This document shows, piece by piece, positions 25,245-34,527 of a stretch of DNA of 64,000 nt (position 1 is the stretch's first letter; every line of letters starts with the position of its first letter). The notes below the pieces were generated by a model. The model had not been told where the DNA came from and made no database searches. It was given only the letters and a program-made list of their open reading frames with translations. Source of the DNA: Caballeronia sp. dw_19 (GTDB lineage Bacteria > Pseudomonadota > Gammaproteobacteria > Burkholderiales > Burkholderiaceae); assembly GCF_018449515.1 (NCBI RefSeq), contig NZ_JAAVUQ010000035.1:1-64000 (forward strand), read 5' to 3'. The translations under genes and the position numbers were made by a program.

Positions 25245-26957
25245 ATGGTTATCGAAGCGCAATCTCCACCTGCGACCGACGGGTTTCATCTCGTGGTCGA
25301 CGCCCTCAAGCTCAACGGAATCGACACTATCTATGGCGTCGTGGGCATTCCCATCACCGACCTGGCCCGCCTCGCTCAGGCGGAAGGCATCAGGTACATC
25401 GGCTTCCGGCATGAGCAGTCGGCCGGAAACGCAGCTGCGATCTCGGGCTACCTGACGCAGAAACCGGGGATCTGCCTGACCGTTTCCGCCCCAGGTTTCC
25501 TCAACGGCATGGTGGCGCTCGCCAACGCGACCACGAACGGTTTTCCGATGATCCAGATCAGCGGATCGAGCAACCGGGCGATTGTCGATCTGCAGCAGGG
25601 CGACTACGAGGAACTCGATCAGATGAATGCCGCCAAGCCTTACGTCAAGGCGGCCTTCAGGGTGAACAAGCCCGAAGATATCGGCATCGGCGTGGCGCGG
25701 GCCATCCGCGCGGCCATATCGGGCCGTCCTGGCGGCGTCTATCTTGACTTGCCTGCGGATGTGCTCGGCGCCTCGCTCGACGCGGACACGGCTGCGCAAT
25801 CGCTGATCCGCGTGGTCGATCCGGCGCCCCGGCAGATCCCGGCACCCGATTCCATTGCGCGCGCGCTCGACCTGCTCGCGAACGCACAGCACCCGCTCGT
25901 CATTCTCGGCAAGGGCGCTGCCTACGCGCAGGCTGACGACGATATCCGGTCGTTCCTCGAGACAACCGGTATTCCCTTTCTGCCGATGTCTATGGCGAAG
26001 GGGCTCCTGCGCGACGACCATCCCCAGTGCGCGGCCGCGGCGCGATCGTTCGTGCTTGCCCAGGCCGACGTCGTGATGCTGATCGGCGCACGGCTCAATT
26101 GGCTGCTTGCCCACGGAAAAGGACCACAATGGTCACCCACCGTGCGCTACATCCAACTGGACATCTGTCCCACGGAAATAGATAGCAATCGTCCCGTTGC
26201 CGCGCCTGTCATCGGCGACATCGGCTCTGCCATGTCGGCGTTGCTGGCAGCGCTCAAGCCGGGGCAGGTTTGCGCCAGCCCCGCATGGCGCGGCGCGATC
26301 GCCGAACATAAGCAGCACAATGCCGAGCGCATGGCGGCGCACCTCGACGCCAATCCAAGCCCGATGGACTTCTACAACTCGTTTCGGGCGATTCGCGACG
26401 TGCTCGCGAAAAGGCCGGATGTCTTCGTCGTCAATGAAGGAGCCAACACGCTCGACTTCGGCCGCAACATCATCGATATGCACGAGCCGCGCAAGCGTCT
26501 CGACTCCGGGACATGGGGTGTGATGGGAATCGGCATGGGGTACGCCATCGGCGCCGCGATCGTCAGCGGCAAGCCCATTGTTGCCATCGAAGGCGACAGT
26601 GCCATAGGTTTCAGCGGCATGGAACTCGAAACCATTTGCCGGTACCAGTTGCCGATCGTCGTCGTGGTCTTCAATAACGGCGGGGTCTACCGGGGCGACG
26701 ATGTCAATCGCAGCGGCCAATCGGACCCCGGGCCGACCGTCCTCATGAAGGATGCGCACTACGAAAGGCTCATCGAAGCATTCGGCGGAGCCGGCCACTA
26801 CGTCAAGGATCCACAGAGCCTTTCCAAGGCGCTGACCGATGCTCTCGAGTCAGGAAAGCCGGCACTTATCAACTGTGTGATCGACCCTAAAACCGGGACC
26901 GAAAGCGGTCATCTCAAAAGTCTGAACCCGCAAAGCGCTGTCGGCGGCAGGAAGTAA
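25245..26957 (+). CDS. oxc: Oxalyl-CoA decarboxylase
   Basis: This 570-residue ThDP-dependent decarboxylase has three domains: an N-terminal pyrimidine-binding domain with the catalytic Glu in FRHEQSAGNAAAISGYL, a central nucleotide/FAD-like domain (about 195-350), and a C-terminal pyrophosphate domain with the ThDP signature GDSAIGFSGMELETICRYQL...NN. PGFLNGMVALANATTN and the SGSSNRAIVDLQQGDYEELDQ stretch are characteristic of Oxc. It converts oxalyl-CoA to formyl-CoA and CO2, consuming a proton. It follows frc by 94 nt and is probably co-transcribed. Confidence 0.93.
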   Translation: MVIEAQSPPATDGFHLVVDALKLNGIDTIYGVVGIPITDLARLAQAEGIRYIGFRHEQSAGNAAAISGYLTQKPGICLTVSAPGFLNGMVALANATTNGFPMIQISGSSNRAIVDLQQGDYEELDQMNAAKPYVKAAFRVNKPEDIGIGVARAIRAAISGRPGGVYLDLPADVLGASLDADTAAQSLIRVVDPAPRQIPAPDSIARALDLLANAQHPLVILGKGAAYAQADDDIRSFLETTGIPFLPMSMAKGLLRDDHPQCAAAARSFVLAQADVVMLIGARLNWLLAHGKGPQWSPTVRYIQLDICPTEIDSNRPVAAPVIGDIGSAMSALLAALKPGQVCASPAWRGAIAEHKQHNAERMAAHLDANPSPMDFYNSFRAIRDVLAKRPDVFVVNEGANTLDFGRNIIDMHEPRKRLDSGTWGVMGIGMGYAIGAAIVSGKPIVAIEGDSAIGFSGMELETICRYQLPIVVVVFNNGGVYRGDDVNRSGQSDPGPTVLMKDAHYERLIEAFGGAGHYVKDPQSLSKALTDALESGKPALINCVIDPKTGTESGHLKSLNPQSAVGGRK

Positions 26958-27070
26958 GGCGAACGATGCACGAGCGCCGCGATGCACTTTTTCCACGCAG
27001 GTCGCAGATACGCAGGTTGCCGGCATGAAGCCATGCGAACCCGCATCACTATTCATAGAGGTAGTCTGCA

Positions 27071-28246
27071 ATGTCATCCACCCAAGTCGAAAGAGTTGCT
27101 GGTCCGTTTTCGGGCCTGCTCGTGATCGATATGACCCATGTTCTCAACGGTCCTTTTGGCACGACGATCCTGAGTGATCTCGGCGCGCGCGTCATCAAGA
27201 TCGAGCAACCGGGTCACGGTGACGACACCCGTACCTATGGACCCTTTGTAAAGGACCAGTCTCTCTATTTCAGTTTCGTGAATCGCGGGAAAGAAAGTGT
27301 TGTGCTCGATCTTAAAGCCGAGGGCGACCGGGAGATTTTCCTGAACATGGTCCGGCAGGCCGACGTGCTGGCCGAGAACTTTCGGCCCGGCACGATGAAG
27401 CATCTGGGCTTCTCCTACGAAGAACTCTCGGCGATCAATCCGCGGTTGATCTATGCATCGTCCTCGGGTTTTGGACAGACCGGCCCGCTTGCGACTTTCC
27501 CGGCCTATGACACGATCATCCAGGCGATGAGCGGCATCATGGACGAGACCGGCTTTGCCGACGGTCCTCCCACTCGCGTCGGGACCTCCCTGTCGGATCT
27601 TTGCGGCGGCGTGTTCATGTTCAGCGGCATTGCGAGCGCGCTCTATGCACGGGAGAAAAGCGGCAAGGGCGCGCATGTCGACGTGGCCATGTTCGACGCC
27701 ACGCTGGCCTTCCTCGAACACGGATTCATGGCGTACGTCGCCACCGGCCATGCACCGACGAGGATCGGCAATCGGCATCCGTACATGGCGCCGTTCGATG
27801 TCTTCGAAGCATCGGACAAGCACTTCGTCATCTGCTGCGGGAACGATCATCTGTTCGGCCGGCTGTGCAGCGCCATTGGCCGTCCGGAACTTGCCTCCGA
27901 CGCCCGCTTCATAGCGAATCAGGATCGGATGGAGCATCAAGCCGTGCTGAAGGAGGAATTGCAGGTCACGCTGAAGAAGCAGGCGGCGCAATATTGGTTG
28001 AAGGTCATCCACGAAGCAGGCGTGCCCGTTGCTCCGCTTCTGAACGTGGCCGAGGCGGCCGAACTTCCCCAGACGGCGGCCCGCAACATGCTGATCGAAG
28101 CGGGCGGGGTCCGGATGCCCGGCAATCCGGTCAAGATCAGCGGCTACGAGGATCCGAAAACGAGGGTGGGCGCGCCCACCCTCGATCAACACGGCAAAGC
28201 CGTGCGAGCCGAGTTCGCCTCGCGTATTCCCGTGGCACAGAACTAG
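27071..28246 (+). CDS. Class III CoA-transferase (CaiB/BaiF family, oxalate- or acetyl-CoA-linked)
   Basis: This 391-residue CoA-transferase has a typical N-terminal GLLVIDMTHVLNGPFGTTIL, DLGARVIKIEQPGHGDDTR, VLAENFRPGTMKHLGFSYEE and VGTSLSDLCGG with the active-site aspartate. It differs clearly from the frc gene product at 23900. A second transferase next to frc-oxc recalls acetyl-CoA:oxalate CoA-transferases (YfdE/UctC type), which charge oxalate from acetyl-CoA and prime the cycle. That specificity is inferred from context. It lies 113 nt after oxc, same strand. Confidence 0.85.
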   Translation: MSSTQVERVAGPFSGLLVIDMTHVLNGPFGTTILSDLGARVIKIEQPGHGDDTRTYGPFVKDQSLYFSFVNRGKESVVLDLKAEGDREIFLNMVRQADVLAENFRPGTMKHLGFSYEELSAINPRLIYASSSGFGQTGPLATFPAYDTIIQAMSGIMDETGFADGPPTRVGTSLSDLCGGVFMFSGIASALYAREKSGKGAHVDVAMFDATLAFLEHGFMAYVATGHAPTRIGNRHPYMAPFDVFEASDKHFVICCGNDHLFGRLCSAIGRPELASDARFIANQDRMEHQAVLKEELQVTLKKQAAQYWLKVIHEAGVPVAPLLNVAEAAELPQTAARNMLIEAGGVRMPGNPVKISGYEDPKTRVGAPTLDQHGKAVRAEFASRIPVAQN

Positions 28247-28397
28247 GCGCCGGTGGGCGCCGCGAGCGAATGGCGCGCAGGGCGCGTGTCCTTGTCATTC
28301 GCCACTGGAGCCACGCCGCGTTCCTTTACGTTTACGTAAGCCGACTTACCGACCGCGAATCGGGCTCTCCCGGGACACGGAAAGCATTGGACATTCT

Positions 28398-29105
28398 ATG
28401 CACGCGACGATTCAACCCCCGGCAGATCTGCCACTCGCCGTCTCGCTTCGACGTGTCGTGGTGCTTGCCGCCGTGGCTGGCTATGTGGAAGTCATCGGAT
28501 TCATGGATGTCGGGGGAATCTATCCCGGCATCATGACGGGCAATACGGTTCAGCTCGGCATGACCTTTGCCAAAGCCCAGTGGGCCCGGTTTGGCCTCAT
28601 CGCTTTCGCGGTCGGGCTGTTCTTCGTCGGCGGAATCATTTCCAGCCTGATCAAGAGGCACCTGCGGCGTCCCCCGCTCGAGTTGCTCGTGATGGCGGGG
28701 ATCTTGTTCGTCGCCAGCGTCGTGCGCTTGCACGCGTCGGTGCGCATTCCTGTCGAGTTGCCTTTATTGGCGCTGGCGATGGCGATGCAGGGCGAGACGA
28801 TCGCCACGTTCGGAGGGGTATCGCTGCAAACCATCGTCGTGACCAACAACATGGTGAAGTTCTCAGACGCACTGGTTGGCCGTTATCTGCTAGGACCCGC
28901 GGGACAGCAGTCGCTCAAGGTGCCCGAGCTTAAGGAAGTCCTGATGCCGGGACTGGCCTGGCTTAGTTACAGCGTTGGTGCGGGCGCGGGCGCTACAGCG
29001 GCCGCCTGGCTTCAACTACCCTTGCTGGTGCCGGCTGTGATGCTGGTATTTATCGTCGCAGACCTGCTGTTCACGAGGCGCGCGGCCGTTGGCATGGCAC
29101 GTTGA
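28398..29105 (+). CDS. YoaK/DUF1275 family membrane protein
   Basis: This 235-residue integral membrane protein has about six hydrophobic segments and the DUF1275 pattern AGYVEVIGFMDVGGIYPGIM, TGNTVQLG, AMQGETIATFGGVS and TIVVTNNMVKFSDAL. DUF1275 proteins are suspected transporters or anion-handling proteins but are not biochemically defined. It is the last rightward gene after the oxalate set, 151 nt downstream, so it might move oxalate or formate; this is inference. Confidence 0.85.
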   Translation: MHATIQPPADLPLAVSLRRVVVLAAVAGYVEVIGFMDVGGIYPGIMTGNTVQLGMTFAKAQWARFGLIAFAVGLFFVGGIISSLIKRHLRRPPLELLVMAGILFVASVVRLHASVRIPVELPLLALAMAMQGETIATFGGVSLQTIVVTNNMVKFSDALVGRYLLGPAGQQSLKVPELKEVLMPGLAWLSYSVGAGAGATAAAWLQLPLLVPAVMLVFIVADLLFTRRAAVGMAR

Positions 29106-29252
29106 AGCGCGCATGGCAGAGTCCTACGGACTTCGAGACAGACACGGGCCCTTACAGCCAGAGAGACGAGGAAACCCATACCATGCGCGGACGTCGGCTT
29201 CATCCATTCAATCGCTATCAAAACGCAAACACCGCAGGGTACGGTATCAAGG

Positions 29253-29343
29253 ATGTACGGGACGACATTGGCGGAGATAGGAGAGGGCGCCAAGGTGCTC
29301 GACTATATCGCCCTGCTTGCGGCGAAGAGAGTGCGTCGAGAAC
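29253..29343 (+). pseudogene. Possible DUF3562-like fragment cut by the IS6 element
   Basis: The frame from ATG 29253 reads MYGTTLAEIGEGAKVLDYIA then LLAAKRVR, which resembles the C-terminal half of small Burkholderia DUF3562 proteins. The N-terminal part is not evident upstream, and the reading runs straight into the IS6 inverted repeat at 29344. The 29106-29252 stretch shows no other feature. The family call rests on a short match from memory. Confidence 0.35.
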
Positions 29344-30184
29344 GGTTCTGTCGCGATAAGGTCATCTTGATGAGCAGAGCCGAAATGACAAGGACTGCTC
29401 ACCTAACCATAGAATAGAACTGCTCGGCGGCGGACGGATGGGTTCCAATCTCGGTTTTCATCTGCCCCTTCCTGATCATATGCATTACTTCGATGCCGGA
29501 CAGGATGATGCGGGCGCAACGAAAATCCTTGAAGCCCAACATCGGTCGGGTGATGCGTTTGATGGCTCGATGGTCTTGCTCGACCACGTTATTCAGGTAC
29601 TTGACTTGACGGATCGTGATTGGTGTCTCCCGCTCGGCATTCACCGCGTGCAGCGCGGCCAGATTAGAGCCGCTTTTGTCGATGGTTATCGTCTCGGGTA
29701 CACCGTTCTGAGCGATCGATTTTTCAAAAAAGCGCCGTGCTGCCACCTTGTCTCGCTTGGCTCTGAACAGGAAATCAATGGTTTTGCCCGCCTTGTCCAC
29801 CGCCCGATAGAGGTACTTCCACTGGCCTTTGACTTTGATATACGTTTCGTCCATCCGCCAGCTCTTGCCTACCGGCTGCTTGTACTTACGGAACATCTTC
29901 TCGAACAGCGGCACCAACTTGATCACCCAGCGATGCACAGTGGAATGATCAACCTCAATACCGCGCTCGGCCATCATTTCTTCGAGGTTACGCAAACTCA
30001 GTGAGTAGGCGACGTACCACCGCACGCACTGCACCATCACATCGAGCGGATAGTGAAGGCGCTTTAGCACTCGGGCGATGCCCACAGCAAGCGTCTTTCG
30101 CGGGGTTTTGGTCTTCTTCATTGGTCAGCCAAAGCATACTGTCAGACTCGAATACTACCTCTCCCGCCTTAACGCGACAAAACC
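29344..30184 (-). mobile_element. IS6-family insertion sequence (complete copy)
   Basis: This 841-bp element has terminal inverted repeats GGTTCTGTCGCGATAAGG (left, from 29344) and the complement of GGTTTTGTCGCGTTAAGG (right, ending 30184), two mismatches in 18. It carries one transposase gene. No 8-bp duplication is visible at its ends, which fits later rearrangement: its first 235 bp are repeated in inverted orientation at 30950-31184. Confidence 0.88.
29399..30121 (-). CDS. IS6-family transposase
   Basis: This 240-residue DDE transposase of the IS26/IS6 type has an N-terminal helix-turn-helix region (LSLRNLEEMMAERGIEVDHSTVHRW). Its catalytic triad lies in WRMDETYIKVKG, ETITIDKSGSN and YLNNVVEQDHRAIKRIT. 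The gene is full length and apparently functional, so this copy could still move by replicative transposition or mediate inversions with the remnant at 30950-31184. Confidence 0.92.
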   Translation of the reverse strand: MKKTKTPRKTLAVGIARVLKRLHYPLDVMVQCVRWYVAYSLSLRNLEEMMAERGIEVDHSTVHRWVIKLVPLFEKMFRKYKQPVGKSWRMDETYIKVKGQWKYLYRAVDKAGKTIDFLFRAKRDKVAARRFFEKSIAQNGVPETITIDKSGSNLAALHAVNAERETPITIRQVKYLNNVVEQDHRAIKRITRPMLGFKDFRCARIILSGIEVMHMIRKGQMKTEIGTHPSAAEQFYSMVR

Positions 30185-30868
30185 CACCTGTTCGCCCTGA
30201 CCCAAGCGGTTGAGCTATTTGATGCTTATTCCAAAGCGCTACAGCGCTGAGACGTCCAACTGGAGAGCATGCTTAAGGCGTTGAGCCGGAGCGAAGCTGA
30301 ACCCGGGCCGTCCAAGCGCCGCGTCGGCAAGGCTAAAAATGCCCCTAAGTTTGATGCACGCACCTATCTCTTCCGCATCTGCGGCGTTGACCTGACCGCG
30401 ATTGACGGCATCGACGTCACGACCGCACTCAAGGTAGTCGCCGAGATCGGCCCAGATCTGTCGCGCTTTCGGAACGCCAAGCACTTCGCCTCATGGCTGG
30501 GCTTGTCTCCTGGCACCAAGATCTCCGGAGGCAAGCGCCTGTCAGGGGCCACCAAGGGCAACGCTAATCGCGCTGCTCAAGCTCTGAAACTGGCTGCCGC
30601 TGCACTCCGCCCCAGTCAGTCGGCTCTGGGCGCCTACTATCGCCGAATGTGCGGGCGGTTGGACAAGGGCAAGGCCGTGACAGCGGTCGCACACAAGCTC
30701 GCCCGCCTGGTCTACGCCATGCTGACCAAAGGCACTGCCTATGTCGATCAGGGGCAGGCCTACTACGAAGAACGCTACCAGCAGCGCGTGATCTACCACC
30801 TCAGGAGAAAAGCCGCAGCCATGGGTCTCGAACTCGTCCCAATCCAGGCACAAGGACAATCCGCTTGA
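30185..30868 (+). pseudogene. IS110-family transposase, 5'-truncated and with an internal stop
   Basis: The C-terminal Transposase_20 domain is readable: VDLTAIDGIDVTTALKVVAE, RNAKHFASWLGLSPGTKISG, GNANRAAQALKLAAAALRPS. An upstream in-frame piece (LTQAVELFDAYSKALQR) is separated by TGA at 30248-30250, where the frame then continues DVQLESMLKALS. The N-terminal DEDD catalytic domain is missing, replaced by the IS6 element. This is a remnant. A GC-rich hairpin (30916-30941, GCAGCAG/CTGCTGC arms) lies near its downstream end. Confidence 0.8.
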
Positions 30869-30949
30869 AAAACAACCAATCAAATCATGTGCTTAAAATG
30901 GTTTCTTGAGAGGGGGCAGCAGCACAGCAATGCGCTGCTGCTACCCGAC

Positions 30950-31184
30950 CAAGACCATCGAGCCATCAAACGCATCACCCGACCGATGTTGGGCTTCAAG
31001 GATTTTCGTTGCGCCCGCATCATCCTGTCCGGCATCGAAGTAATGCATATGATCAGGAAGGGGCAGATGAAAACCGAGATTGGAACCCATCCGTCCGCCG
31101 CCGAGCAGTTCTATTCTATGGTTAGGTGAGCAGTCCTTGTCATTTCGGCTCTGCTCATCAAGATGACCTTATCGCGACAGAACC
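30950..31184 (+). mobile_element. Inverted 235-bp remnant of the IS6 element
   Basis: This segment is the reverse complement of 29344-29578 over its full length by eye, including the terminal inverted repeat at 31184. It encodes only the last ~60 residues of the transposase (DHRAIKRITRPMLGFKDFRC…FYSMVR). It and the complete copy flank the IS110 stump in inverted orientation. Confidence 0.87.
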
Positions 31185-31519
31185 CGTCGCCACACCCCGC
31201 ATGCCCGATAGACGTGGCCGCCCGCAGCAAGCGCGATCAGCTGTTCGCAGTCGCCAGCACTGAGCTGATTCGCGAGCCACGGTACCGACCGCCAGAGCCT
31301 CCGCGATCGTGTGCGCCGGAACGCCCCGTCCCAGGTTGAACACGAAGACCATGCCTGGACCGCTTACCGGCCCAGTATGTCAGCACGAAGACATAGCAAA
31401 AACGACTCGTTACCCGCGCGTTCCTCCCTGTATGAGAAGCGCCGATTTCCGCGCGTCTGCAGAAAAGCCGCAGATTGCCCATAATCGCTGTCTGTCCCCG
31501 ACATTCGTTGGAAAGTCCG
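31185..31519. other. Intergenic DNA upstream of an MFS gene
   Basis: No gene was recognised. A short minus-strand frame (MVFVFNLGRGVPAHT) faintly recalls the end of uroporphyrinogen decarboxylase but has no further support. The 3' part should contain the promoter of the MFS gene. Confidence 0.4.
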
Positions 31520-32728
31520 ATGAAAACAAGCTCTGACGGATCGCGATCGCCCAGCGCGTTCCTCGCGGTCTCCCTCGCGTTCGTGATCAACATGATGGGC
31601 ACGACGCTGCCGACGGCGATCTATCGCTATTACCAGTTGCAATACGGCTTTACCGCCACGGTCATCACTGTAATCTACGCGTGCTACGCAGCCGGTGTGC
31701 TCGGCGCGCTGCTGGTCGTCGGCAACTGGTCCGATCAGCTCGGCCGCCGGCGCATGCTGCTGGTGGGACTCTGCATGTCCGCTGCGTCCGCCATTACGTT
31801 CCTCTTGAGCCACGGTCTCGCAGGATTGATGCTGGGACGGCTGCTGTCCGGCATCTCGGCTGGCATTTTCACGGGCACCGCCACCGTCGCGGTGATCGAG
31901 CTGGCGCCACCAGCGTGGCGTCGCCATGCGACCCTCGCGGCCACCGCGTCCAACATGCTAGGGCTCGGCTGTGGGCCGTTGTTAAGCGGCGTGCTCGTCG
32001 AACTGCTACCGTGGCCTATGCAGCTGCCTTATGCGGTCCACCTGCTGCTGGTCGCCGCGGCCATGGTCGCGGTATGGAGCGCACCGGAAACGGCGCAGAG
32101 GCCCGCACGCATCGCGCTCGGGCTACAACGAATCTCGTTGCCCGCCGAAGTGCGTGGCGTGTTCGTGCCGGCCGCGATGGCGGGGTTTGCAGGTTTTGTC
32201 GTCGTGGGCTTCTTCGCGGCAGTGGCGCCGCAACTGATCCGCGTCGTGCTGGGCTACAAGAGCGGCATCGTGATCGGTGCGATCGTTTTCTTGCTGTTCG
32301 CCTGCTCGGCGCTCGGGCAGACATTGCAGGCAAGCATCCCCGCGCCGCGGCGGCAGCTTGCGGGTTGTATGGGACTGGTTGCGGGCCTGCTCGGCGTCGC
32401 GTTGTGCGTGCCGGAGCGCTCGCTGGGCGTGCTCCTGACCGGCACAGCACTGGCCGGGATCGGACAGGGAATCAGCTTTCGCGCGGCACTAGGCGACATC
32501 GCAGCGAAAAGTCCGCCGCACCGGCGCGCAGAGGTAACGTCGAGCTTTTTCGTGGTGCTCTATGTTGCGATTTCGCTGCCGGTGATCGGCCTTGGCCTCG
32601 TCGTTCAGCTCGCGGGCGTCGAACGTGCCACATTGATCTTTGCCGCCCTGACGATCGTGCTCGTCCTCGTCGCGCTGCTGTTGCTGCGTAGCCAGGATGC
32701 GCACATCAGAACTGCGAACTCCGCCTGA
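31520..32728 (+). CDS. MFS transporter (drug/metabolite efflux type)
   Basis: This 402-residue protein has about twelve transmembrane segments and the MFS loop 2-3 motif GNWSDQLGRRRMLLVGL. TM1 (SLAFVINMMGTTLPTAIY) and TM5 motif-C-like GLGCGPLLSGVL are typical of 12-TM proton antiporters. It stands alone after the IS region with no regulator nearby. ATG 31520 follows GGAAAG. The substrate is unknown. Confidence 0.85.
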   Translation: MKTSSDGSRSPSAFLAVSLAFVINMMGTTLPTAIYRYYQLQYGFTATVITVIYACYAAGVLGALLVVGNWSDQLGRRRMLLVGLCMSAASAITFLLSHGLAGLMLGRLLSGISAGIFTGTATVAVIELAPPAWRRHATLAATASNMLGLGCGPLLSGVLVELLPWPMQLPYAVHLLLVAAAMVAVWSAPETAQRPARIALGLQRISLPAEVRGVFVPAAMAGFAGFVVVGFFAAVAPQLIRVVLGYKSGIVIGAIVFLLFACSALGQTLQASIPAPRRQLAGCMGLVAGLLGVALCVPERSLGVLLTGTALAGIGQGISFRAALGDIAAKSPPHRRAEVTSSFFVVLYVAISLPVIGLGLVVQLAGVERATLIFAALTIVLVLVALLLLRSQDAHIRTANSA

Positions 32729-32977
32729 GATTCAAACGTAAGCGTCAGCCGGTGCGAGCTCAATCGGCGACACGGCCTCGTCCAGCACTGTGACACTGTT
32801 CGGCCGGTGCTGCATTCTGATGTGTGACTTCGTCCATATGCACGCCGACCAGATTCATCTTTTCGATGCCGTCGCCCTGCTCTTCCGACACGGCTCGCTG
32901 ACCGCGTCAATCGCATCGTTGACGCGGCGGATCGCGAAGAACATGCGGCACGTCTATCAGCACGACTACGTGCTGCA

Positions 32978-34459
32978 TCAAGTGATTCCACCCATGCAAA
33001 GATATTTCAGTTCAAGATAATCATCGATCCCATACTTCGACCCTTCGCGTCCGAGCCCACTTTCCTTCACACCACCAAACGGTGCGACCTCTGTCGAAAT
33101 CAACCCTTCATTGATGCCGACGATTCCGTACTCGAGCGCCTCCGCGACGCGCCAGACGCGCCCGATGTCGCGGCCATAGAAGTACGACGCGAGGCCAAAT
33201 TGTGTGTCGTTCGCAAGTTCGATCGCTTCCGACTCCGTCTTGAAGCGAAACACCAGCGCTACCGGGCCGAAGGTCTCCTCGTCGAAAATCTGCATGTCTC
33301 GCGTCGCGTTGGCGAGCACGGTTGGCTCGTAGAAGTTACCTCCGAGTGCATGCCGTGTACCACCGACGACCGCACTCGCGCCTTTCGCGAGCGCATCGGC
33401 GACGTGCTCCTCGACCTTCGCAACCGCATGGCTGTCAATCAGCGGTCCAACTGTCGTGCCGCTTTCGAGACCGTTGCCGACGGCAAGCTTGCGAACCGCC
33501 ACGGCGAGCTTGTCGACAAACACCTCGTACACGCCATCCTGCACGAGCAGGCGGTTCGCACACACGCAGGTCTGGCCGGCGTTGCGGTATTTCGATGCAA
33601 TCGCGCCTTGAACCGCAGCGTCGAGATCTGCGTCGTCGAACACGATGAACGGCGCATTTCCACCGAGTTCCATCGACGCCTTCTTGATCGTCGCTGCGCA
33701 TTGCGATAGCAGTTCCCGGCCCACTTCGGTCGAGCCGGTAAACGACAGCTTCCGGACAACTGGATTGCCGGTCAGCTCACCGCCGATCTCGCGCGCCGAG
33801 CCCGTGACGCAGGACACAACGCCTTTCGGGATCCCGGCGCGCTCGGCCAGCACGCACAGCGCGAGTGCCGAGAATGGCGTCTGGCTCGCCGGCTTCAGCA
33901 CGATCGTGCATCCGGCCGCAAGCGCCGGACCGATCTTGCGTGTAAGCATCGCCGCTGGAAAATTCCATGGCGTAATCGCCGCGCAGACGCCGATTGGCTG
34001 CTTGATCACAACGATCCGCTTGTCCGGTGCGTGAGCCGGGATCGTGTCGCCATAGACGCGCTTCGCCTCTTCGGCAAACCATTCGAGAAACGATGCGGCA
34101 TAGCCGATCTCGCCACGGCTCTCTGCGAGCGGCTTGCCCTGCTCAACCGTCATGATCTTCGCGAGATCGTCCTGATGTTCGATCATCAGCTCGTACCAGC
34201 GGCGCAACAACGCCGCGCGCTCCTTGCCTGTCTTCGCCCGCCACGCGGGCAGCGCGTGCGCCGCGGCGCCGATGGCGCGGCGCGTCTCTGCGGCCCCCAT
34301 CTTTGGGACGGTGCCCAGGCTCGCGCCGGTCGCAGGATCAACCACGTCGATCGTCGCGCCGCTATCGGCATCGAGCCATTCGCCGTCGATCAGGCAACGG
34401 TGGCGAAAGAGTTGCGGATCGTTCAGTTGACCCGCCGGCCAGGGTTTGAAATGCGACAT
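32978..34459 (-). CDS. NAD(P)-dependent succinate-semialdehyde dehydrogenase family (GabD-like)
   Basis: This 493-residue aldehyde dehydrogenase is the last gene of the leftward catabolic operon. The Rossmann/active-site features are TPWNFPAAMLTRKIGPALAA, FTGSTEVGRELLSQC, ELGGNAPFIVFDDAD (general-base Glu) and GQTCVCANRLLVQ (catalytic Cys). GabD-type enzymes oxidise succinate semialdehyde and related omega-oxo acids to dicarboxylates. ATG 34459 follows CTGGAG at a good distance; longer frames into the SDR gene are ignored. With the second aldehyde dehydrogenase at 35340 it suggests two aldehyde steps or two chain lengths. Confidence 0.9.
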   Translation of the reverse strand: MSHFKPWPAGQLNDPQLFRHRCLIDGEWLDADSGATIDVVDPATGASLGTVPKMGAAETRRAIGAAAHALPAWRAKTGKERAALLRRWYELMIEHQDDLAKIMTVEQGKPLAESRGEIGYAASFLEWFAEEAKRVYGDTIPAHAPDKRIVVIKQPIGVCAAITPWNFPAAMLTRKIGPALAAGCTIVLKPASQTPFSALALCVLAERAGIPKGVVSCVTGSAREIGGELTGNPVVRKLSFTGSTEVGRELLSQCAATIKKASMELGGNAPFIVFDDADLDAAVQGAIASKYRNAGQTCVCANRLLVQDGVYEVFVDKLAVAVRKLAVGNGLESGTTVGPLIDSHAVAKVEEHVADALAKGASAVVGGTRHALGGNFYEPTVLANATRDMQIFDEETFGPVALVFRFKTESEAIELANDTQFGLASYFYGRDIGRVWRVAEALEYGIVGINEGLISTEVAPFGGVKESGLGREGSKYGIDDYLELKYLCMGGIT

Positions 34460-34527
34460 GAAAACTCCAGTTCCAGAATGAAACAATCGTGAGACGCGAG
34501 GCCACCGGAATGGCACCGACACGTCAA

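Noticed and set aside
31190..31352. Minus-strand frame with a FNLGRGVP motif resembling the end of uroporphyrinogen decarboxylase
   Set aside because: Only about ten residues match, no other conserved HemE block is present in any frame, and the surrounding DNA gives no gene. It is probably chance.
32729..32977. Short forward frame after the MFS gene (MHADQIHLFDAVALLFRHGS)
   Set aside because: It resembles a regulator N-terminus only vaguely, lacks a ribosome site and runs into the antisense 3' end of the aldehyde dehydrogenase gene.
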